Of a stretch of 64,000 nt of DNA, positions 57,377-64,000 are shown one piece after another. The DNA lies in NCBI GenBank assembly GCA_008360975.2, contig CM039183.1, positions 76,647,850 through 76,711,849 on the forward strand, read 5' to 3'. Below the pieces are notes generated by a model. The model did not search any database, had not been told where the DNA came from, and saw only the letters and a list, made by a program, of their open reading frames with translations. The stretch is from Lichenostomus cassidix. Taxonomy: Eukaryota > Chordata > Aves > Passeriformes > Meliphagidae. Position 1 is the first letter of the stretch. Every line of letters begins with the position of its first letter. The position numbers were made by a program, and so were the translations under genes.

Positions 57377-60300
57377 AGTGAGTTAAATTTAGTCACAGTA
57401 GCTGTGGAGAAAATGCTAGTATCTGTGAATGCTTTTAGAAAAAAACATTGTTTCAGTGCTCCTAACAGGATAAAACCATTATTAGTAAACCACAGGGCAT
57501 TTCAGTTTTTCAGTTGACTCCTCCAATCTTGAGTAAGATACCACTCAGCTCAATCACTCAGTTAAGTGGTAATTGCAAGTGTAGGCATGGTACCAGTCAC
57601 CAGGAATTACTTTGGTATTCTTGGAAGTGTAGTCATACTGCGACTTAGGACAGCTGCTTTTAAAAGTAGTAGTTTGTGGAGAAGACACGTTAGATTAGGA
57701 CTAGAAGCTTTTGGTTAACACATTTTAATTCTGTATCTGGATGTCCTTTCTCTAACCTTTTCAGAAAAGTAGGTGTTCGTTTCCTGGATCCCTCCTACAA
57801 TTAAGACTTTTCCCTAAGCAAGCATCTTTTGAAAAATACAGTCTTCTGTAACCACTCCTGAGTTCTCTTTTTTCCTTTACATTTTCTTGCCTGTTGCTCT
57901 ACCTGTGGTTCCATGTTTATTTACCTTCATGTCTCGCCTTGTGTCTGCTCTCCTTTTGTGTCTGACCAGTTGTTCACTGCTGTCAGGCTTCCTTTGCTGT
58001 ATACATGTACAGTAAGAAGTGTACAGTCACTCAGTTTGGGATGTGCATATGCTAGCAAAAGAACACTTTCCAAAAGCCATAATTATTTTGATTAAACTTG
58101 TTTTTTGTGGTGGAAGGGGAGGAAACCCTCATTTGTAGTGAAGTACCCCAACTTAATATGATGAATCCCACTTGGCAAGCAGGAAAAATGATTAGTGGGT
58201 TTCCAGAGGGTTGTCAGTGTTTAGGAGAAGTCTGCTTTTGAGCAGTGCTTTAAAGCTTGTTTGGATTTGCTTGTTGTTTTAAAATACACTGGGAATGAGA
58301 GAGAAGAGCTAGTTACTATGTAATATTTTTTTAAGTCAAGGACAAATTAAGATAATGTTATCAGTATGAGTACAAGCAGGGCTTTAGCTGCAAGAAGTCA
58401 TTAGCAATGGCTCTACTACAAAGATTAAACAGCACAACTGGTTTTAGGTTAATTTTAGAAGCTTAATTATAAAAACGGGCACCCAAGGATGTTTGGCTTG
58501 GCAAGAAATGATCAACAGAATTTTATCACCAAGAGAGGTAAATGTAATGTAAATTGTAAATGGCAAGAAAGAATAAGTTCCTATTTAAGTTGTGTAAGTT
58601 AGATGTTTTGTTCATTTTTTTAGCAGATCTTCAAATAAAATAATTACACAAAGCACTGGTCCTGTTCAAAACTGGAACATTCCTCCTCAGCTTCCAAACA
58701 AACAACGCCCCACTCCAAAAATTCCCCAAAAGAGGTTGTTCTGGAATTTGGCATTGTTTGTTTTGATCTGGAAGGTAGCTGAGTCTTGAAGGTGAATGAT
58801 GGAGTTACTGTACTTGCTGTCCATCATGAGAGTTACAAGATTTGCAGCATGTCCTCTGTCTCACTCCACAGTGACTCAGCATGCTGTGATCTTGGAGATG
58901 TAACTTTGCAGCCGGGGAAATGCACATACAGACCCCACTGATAAACACCTTTGCTCAGGCAAACCTCATGTTCTAGTCAGGTCTCGTGAACTAAGATATT
59001 TTTAGCTGAACATATTCTCAAATGCTTGGCCTATTTTGCTAGCTAAGCATTGCAAAGTTTTCTGGCTTTGTCAGAATATTCATTCTGAAGTATTGTGTTC
59101 ACAATGCAGAGAAAGTGACTGGGCAAGGACCTACCTCTTACAGATTTTAATCCTTCTTGTTACTTGCCTTTTGATTTTGCTGTGGTATATCAGGAATAAA
59201 CTATAGCAGAATTCTAGAAAGAACCAAAGGACACTAAGAAAATAGACTGATTGACATATATAGTGTGTGTTTTGCTCTAGGTGTTTATATGGGAAAAGTC
59301 TTAGGAGGACGGAAATATAAAAATTGAGTTTCAGTGATTGGGAGAAACCTATACTGGAGTTCTTAAGCAAAACATGTCAGTTATCTTGATCGTCTCTTTC
59401 CATGATAAGTTTTGTATCGAATTCTGATGCTTATCATGTATAACTGCTGCAAAAGCCTGTCTTCAGGGATGCTGATGGAAGCCTTTGACTACTTCTTTTA
59501 GTTACTGTTTCTGTGACATCTAGTTTCTAGAAGCTCGTAACACGTTCCATTTGTTGCAAGATATGTTTCTGTCAACAAAAACAAATGCTTCTTCAGGAGA
59601 ATAAAAAATATATTTTTATTGTGATTTTCTTCAGTCTGAAACATGACGTTGATTGTTATTAATAGCAACTCAAAATATGACATTGCTGTCTCACTGCTTT
59701 CATCTCACCTGCTAAAATTAAATTCACAGAAAGGAAGCTGTATCCTAGTGAAATAAGCCTGCCTTTCCACCTTTGTGAGCTTCACACACATGAAATCTGG
59801 ATTTTTTATTTTCCTCTGAACATAAAAGGCTAATAGCACCCAACGTTCCTTACAGTGTTTAGTCTTAATGAGTACACAGCTAAACCCCTGCAGTGCATGT
59901 TGCTTTTCAGCCTCTTGATGTGTGTCTGTATGTAGTTGAGTTCATTATTATAAGTAACTGCAGCTGTATAGCTACAATTTCTAATTTGGTGGATAATTTG
60001 GATAATTTGGTGGATAATTCTAATGTAATGGAGGAAGCTGACAGTCGAATAATTAATAGCCCCAGAAACAAATGCAGGTAAATCGAAATCCTTTTTCATC
60101 TGAAACAGTCCACAAAAGAATGTGTCTTCATTCCCCAGTCATCTTGGAGACAGCTCTTCCTGAAAAACCTTGTTTTGAGTAGCTTTTTCTTAGATAATAT
60201 TCAGTAGCTACTTGTAGATGTATGGGCACTAAACTTAACCAACTGTTTTTTTCCTTAGTTACATAATAAAAGCTAACGCTGGCATGATGTAGGATCTAAT

Positions 60301-63139
60301 TAATGCATTCTTAGCAAAGATGCTGAAAATGAGTACTACTTTCCTTTTCCTTTTTAACCCTGGCCTTTAAATTTTTAAACTCTAGCCAAGTTTTTGTGAG
60401 ACCAGATTGCAATGGTAAGAATAGACTGAATGCTTGAAAAGGAATAATTATTTAAAGGGTTAGAAAGGAGATAGAATTTTGATTAAATTCCCTAATACTC
60501 TGTGCATTAAATTAAGTCAAGATCAAGATCTCTTTGGTTGTCATTATGTGTAGCAATGCTGTTGCTATTAGATAAAATTTGTCTTGGTAAACAGATATGC
60601 TGGTTGTAAATCCTGCACACAGCCAATGTGCTCATTGAATTAATGCATGAAAACTGTTTTGAATCCCTGTAAAATATTACCATGTCTGACTTTTCTGTTA
60701 CAAACCTCATTTTAAAGCAATGTAAGGCTCACAGTCCATGCTGTCTCTCACTTATTACCCTATTAACCTTATCTTAAAGGTGTACTGTGAAAGTTTTGGG
60801 GGCACAATTCAGAGATGTGTTTAATTGCATCTCTTCTGTTTACAAATGCACTTGGCTGCCAGTGACCCTTCTGCTCTCAATTTTAATTCTGAGGTTCTTT
60901 TTCAAATGGTATCACCTAAAAATACAGATTTAAAATGCTTTTAATAATGCTTTGGAAAGTGAGGATGCTATGGGCATGTTTGCTCTTGCATCCTTTCAAA
61001 TATTTCTTTTGAAGACTTATCTAACAAATATCCAAATTCTTGTCCTGGTGCTCCTACTATGCGTTATGTTCTCACCATCTGAATATATCACCTCATTCCT
61101 TCATGCCTCAGGGCTGTCAGGTAAACGAAAAACAGAACATCCACTCAGTTGTGTCTTGCTTTGCTTTCTGCTGTCACTCTGGGAGAGGTGTATTAAATTT
61201 TCTTTCTCTTCCTCCTCTGGTTTTTGTCGTGCTGTTTATTGAGAGCAAGGCCAGCCTGGCCAGGTAACACATTTCCATATCTGAAATTCTGAAAGGGGCA
61301 GCATTACAGTATAGGAAGAGCAACAAATGGTGGCTTTTAGGATGGAGAATCAACACAGTAAGGGAGTGATGCTGCAGAAATTTTTGGGTCTGTGGAGCAG
61401 CATTGACATATCGTAGTTAGTTGTAATTTCAAAGTCTTTCTTGCTTTATTCCCCTTCCCCATTGATTATCTTTTATCCATCATTAAAAACCTGACTTGTA
61501 CTTCCGAGCAGCACAGTTTGAAAATCTTCTTACCTCTTTGATAAACTTTCAGACAGCTAACTTGTGCTTTCTTCACTGTTGCTTCTTGTGTTTCAGTAAA
61601 GTGCACAGCCACTGCAAAGTAGCATTTGTGTTCATTTTTGCATCCCTTTTTAAAAAAGGTCTTCTTTCCTATGATGCATGCAAAAAGTAAATTACTGTTG
61701 AAGAGTGATAATTAGTACATGCTGACCAGGATGTCTTTGCTATTTTCATGCTCTTATTTTTTTTATCTAATAAGCTACTTATTGCTGGGGAGCATTCTCT
61801 GGTGTTGTAATTAATTTGAAGCTTGACTGTTTTGCTTGCTGGTTAGATTGTGTGGAAAAAAACATGATTTCTTTCTTTCCCTTACATCTCTGACTTTGAT
61901 CCTCCTTTTCCCAACCCAGGAGGCAGTCTGGATCACAGTGAATGTGGTCTGTTTTCCACATTTTCCAAAATAAAGAATGCTTAATAGAGTACTACATGAA
62001 AGCAAAAGGGAGTTAATTAACTGTCGTGTCCTGTTTTAGTCTCGAATCTAAGTGTTCTTATACCTTAACATGAAGCATGTCTCACCAGAAACTTTTTGAA
62101 TGGCAGATTATCACTAGCATAATCGTCAGGAAAAAGCACAAAGTGTTTTTCCTGGGAGAAAGATACAGGATAAGTAGTTTTCCAAGAGTAGCTTTAGAAC
62201 TTGCAGTGATACTAAATCCTCTATATTTTTGAGGTGTTTGTGTCTTTGTAAGCAACTCTTACTTGCTTACCCTGATGTGATACTTTTTCAGCAAACCATG
62301 AAAGTTGCTATAAAAAATACAAAGTCACACCTGAAAGTTTAAGTTGGGTTGTAAAAGAAAATAACTGAGATATTTCAAACCTTAAATAAAATTTGGTGAA
62401 TAAAGTCCACAACTAAAATTTCTGTTCTTAGGAGGTCTCCTTAAAGAGGTTTTCTCAGTATCTTTGTTAAACAATTTTCTGCCTCTCATGATTTTGGCCT
62501 TTGAAAACCCTCACTTTTTAGCTGCAGTATCTTTTTATCTTCTTGTTACACTATGGAAACCTATGTTTAAATAGAAAAAATCCGTCTCCTTCAGCTCACA
62601 GTTTATGACAGTCATTCCCACAGGAACTGCCAAGTGGACTTAAACCCAGCTTCTGTCTCAAGCAAATATTCAGATCTCACAAAAATGTGGCAGTAATCAC
62701 AGCTGAAGTGGAAGGTGTGAAAAACTTTACAGTGGGGGAGGTTTTCCAGTTGCATTATCATGTCCAGTTTTCCAAGTACTGGCAATGAAGTCTAAAATGG
62801 GGCTTTTCTTGTTCAGTATATTTAGAAACAAAAATCTATAGGCAAAACAGAGTACTGTGGAAATGTCATGTGGAAGCGGTGAGAGTGTGTTCAAATGTTG
62901 TAATGTCTTATTTCCCTAACTTAGTTTTAATTACTCCTTCTCTACAATTAATCTAGCCACAATATTTAATTTTTTAGTTTTCTCCCTGTCTCTTCTCATC
63001 TTTTTCCTGTTTCTAGGGGCAAAGAACTAAAGAAATAGTCAAAGCTAATCAGAAGCATGTACCAAACATAATAATATAAATATTCGGGATAGGTTTTATG
63101 AAGATTGAAAGCAGGACCTCACTAGTACTTTATTTTCAA

Positions 63140-63590
63140 TGCCTAAAAAAATTGGGATTATTCAGTCTGGAAAAGAAAAGACTTAGGGGAGACATTATTG
63201 CAGCCTTCTAGTACCTGAAGGGAGCCTACAAGAGATCTGGAGAGGGACTTTTCACAAGGGTTTGTCTGTAGTGATAGTACACTATCACACTAAAGCACAC
63301 ACTTACCACTATCACATTAAAGCCATTCACATGGGGAATGGCTTTAAACTGAAAGTGGAGAGGTTTAGATGAGATAGTAGGAAGAAATTCTTCACTGTGA
63401 GCTTGGTGAGGCACTAGAGCAGGTTGCCCAGAGAAGATGTAGATGCCCTATCTCTGAAATGCTCAATGCCAGGTTGGATGGGGCTTTGAGTAACCTGATC
63501 TAGTGAAAAGTGTCCCTGCCCATGGCAGGGGGTTAGAACTGGATGATCTCTAAAGTCCCTTCCAACACAAACCGTTCTATGATTCTAATA
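63140..63590 (+). mobile_element. CR1 retroposon with an internal fold-back insertion, plus orientation, intron 10
   Basis: CR1 hallmarks: agtctggaaaagaaaagact, taggggagacattattgcag, gaagaaattcttcactgtga, ggttgcccagagaagatgta, and the end cccttccaacacaaaccgtt then ctatgattct. Between about 63265 and 63335, where CR1 normally runs straight on, an extra block carries two small hairpins and a 16-bp repeat. Confidence 0.9.
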
Positions 63591-64000
63591 TGTTTGAATA
63601 GCCTGGCTGACTGTTATGGTCTAGGAGACAATGTGAAGGCCATATTTTCATCCTTTTAAAAATATTTCTCATTTAAAATAAATATGAAGAAAAATACCAC
63701 TTTTCTTTTGAAATGTGTATTACATTTATCATTATTTCTTACTCATAAGCCAGCCTTGTACCCAATGAATTAGATCTCTAAAAGCAGATTGTGTACTGAA
63801 ATGATAGATGTTTACAAGTCTTCAGGTGTTACAAGCTGATACTTAATTTTTAGTTCTATCACATTTTAGGAAATGTAGGTGGTTCCTTTTCTAAGATAGT
63901 CGTTGAGAATAAGTGCTGATTGTTACTACCTTTCTTCCCCCTCATTTCTAGTTTTCACAAGACTTCATATTAACTGTACTAGACAGTTTTATTTTAAATA

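Larger units (their letters stand above)
56166..64000 (+). other. RNGTT intron 10, 5' part (continues beyond the window)
   Basis: Starts gtgagt after exon 10. It holds a sense LTR (56831-57376) and a sense CR1 (63140-63590), plus nested short tandem units of the type tggtggataattt at about 59988-60018. No further RNGTT exon was found. Confidence 0.85.

Noticed and set aside
1..64000. CRISPR array, bacterial operons, tRNA or rRNA genes
   Set aside because: No regularly spaced repeats, no prokaryotic gene density and no cloverleaf-like sequence was noticed. The window is plainly vertebrate nuclear DNA.

Overview
This window is vertebrate nuclear DNA and almost certainly from a bird. It is AT-rich, with one CpG island, GT-AG introns of 0.1 to 16 kb, and many CR1 retroposon fragments that end in the typical avian 8-bp tail (variants of attctatg). 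It also carries several copies of an endogenous-retrovirus LTR family common in birds. The combination points to a neoavian bird, but no species call is possible. There are no bacterial genes, operons or CRISPR arrays.

One protein-coding gene is supported: RNGTT, the bifunctional mRNA capping enzyme, on the + strand. Its CpG-island promoter and start codon lie at about 7.56-7.91 kb. Ten coding exons can be placed to the base (7850-7913, 13600-13709, 18582-18685, 18819-18907, 23632-23707, 26893-27142, 32500-32609, 33441-33542, 49384-49519, 56094-56165). They join in frame to 371 codons. These encode the whole RNA 5'-triphosphatase domain (catalytic Cys126 and Arg132), the acidic/serine linker with its basic patch, and the first part of the guanylyltransferase domain, including the GMP-accepting Lys297. 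The last third of the protein (from human SQPVGDCDF onward) is not in the window, so the gene runs off the right edge in intron 10.

Layout: 1-6018 is intergenic DNA with no recognised gene. 6019-6583 is an LTR. 7114-7562 is a CR1 touching the CpG island. 7560-8280 is the CpG island with exon 1. 8421-8838 is a second CR1. From there to 64000 the window is RNGTT introns, holding further CR1 fragments (13.9, 19.7, 22.1, 29.6, 43.7, 48.7 and 63.1 kb), LTRs (20.1, 48.9 and 56.8 kb), an unclassified GC-rich block (15.1-15.8 kb), two notable inverted repeats (20.76 and 28.12 kb) and a CpG-retaining candidate regulatory island (45.6-46.06 kb).

I found no convincing new multi-gene system. The best leads are the structured and shared sequences in introns: a 114-nt inverted repeat whose two arms both read as related peptides, a 99-nt hairpin with near-perfect 23-nt arms, an LTR pair sharing extra sequence beyond the LTR, and a fold-back insertion inside a CR1. 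Comparisons with human RNGTT and repeat consensus sequences are from memory.
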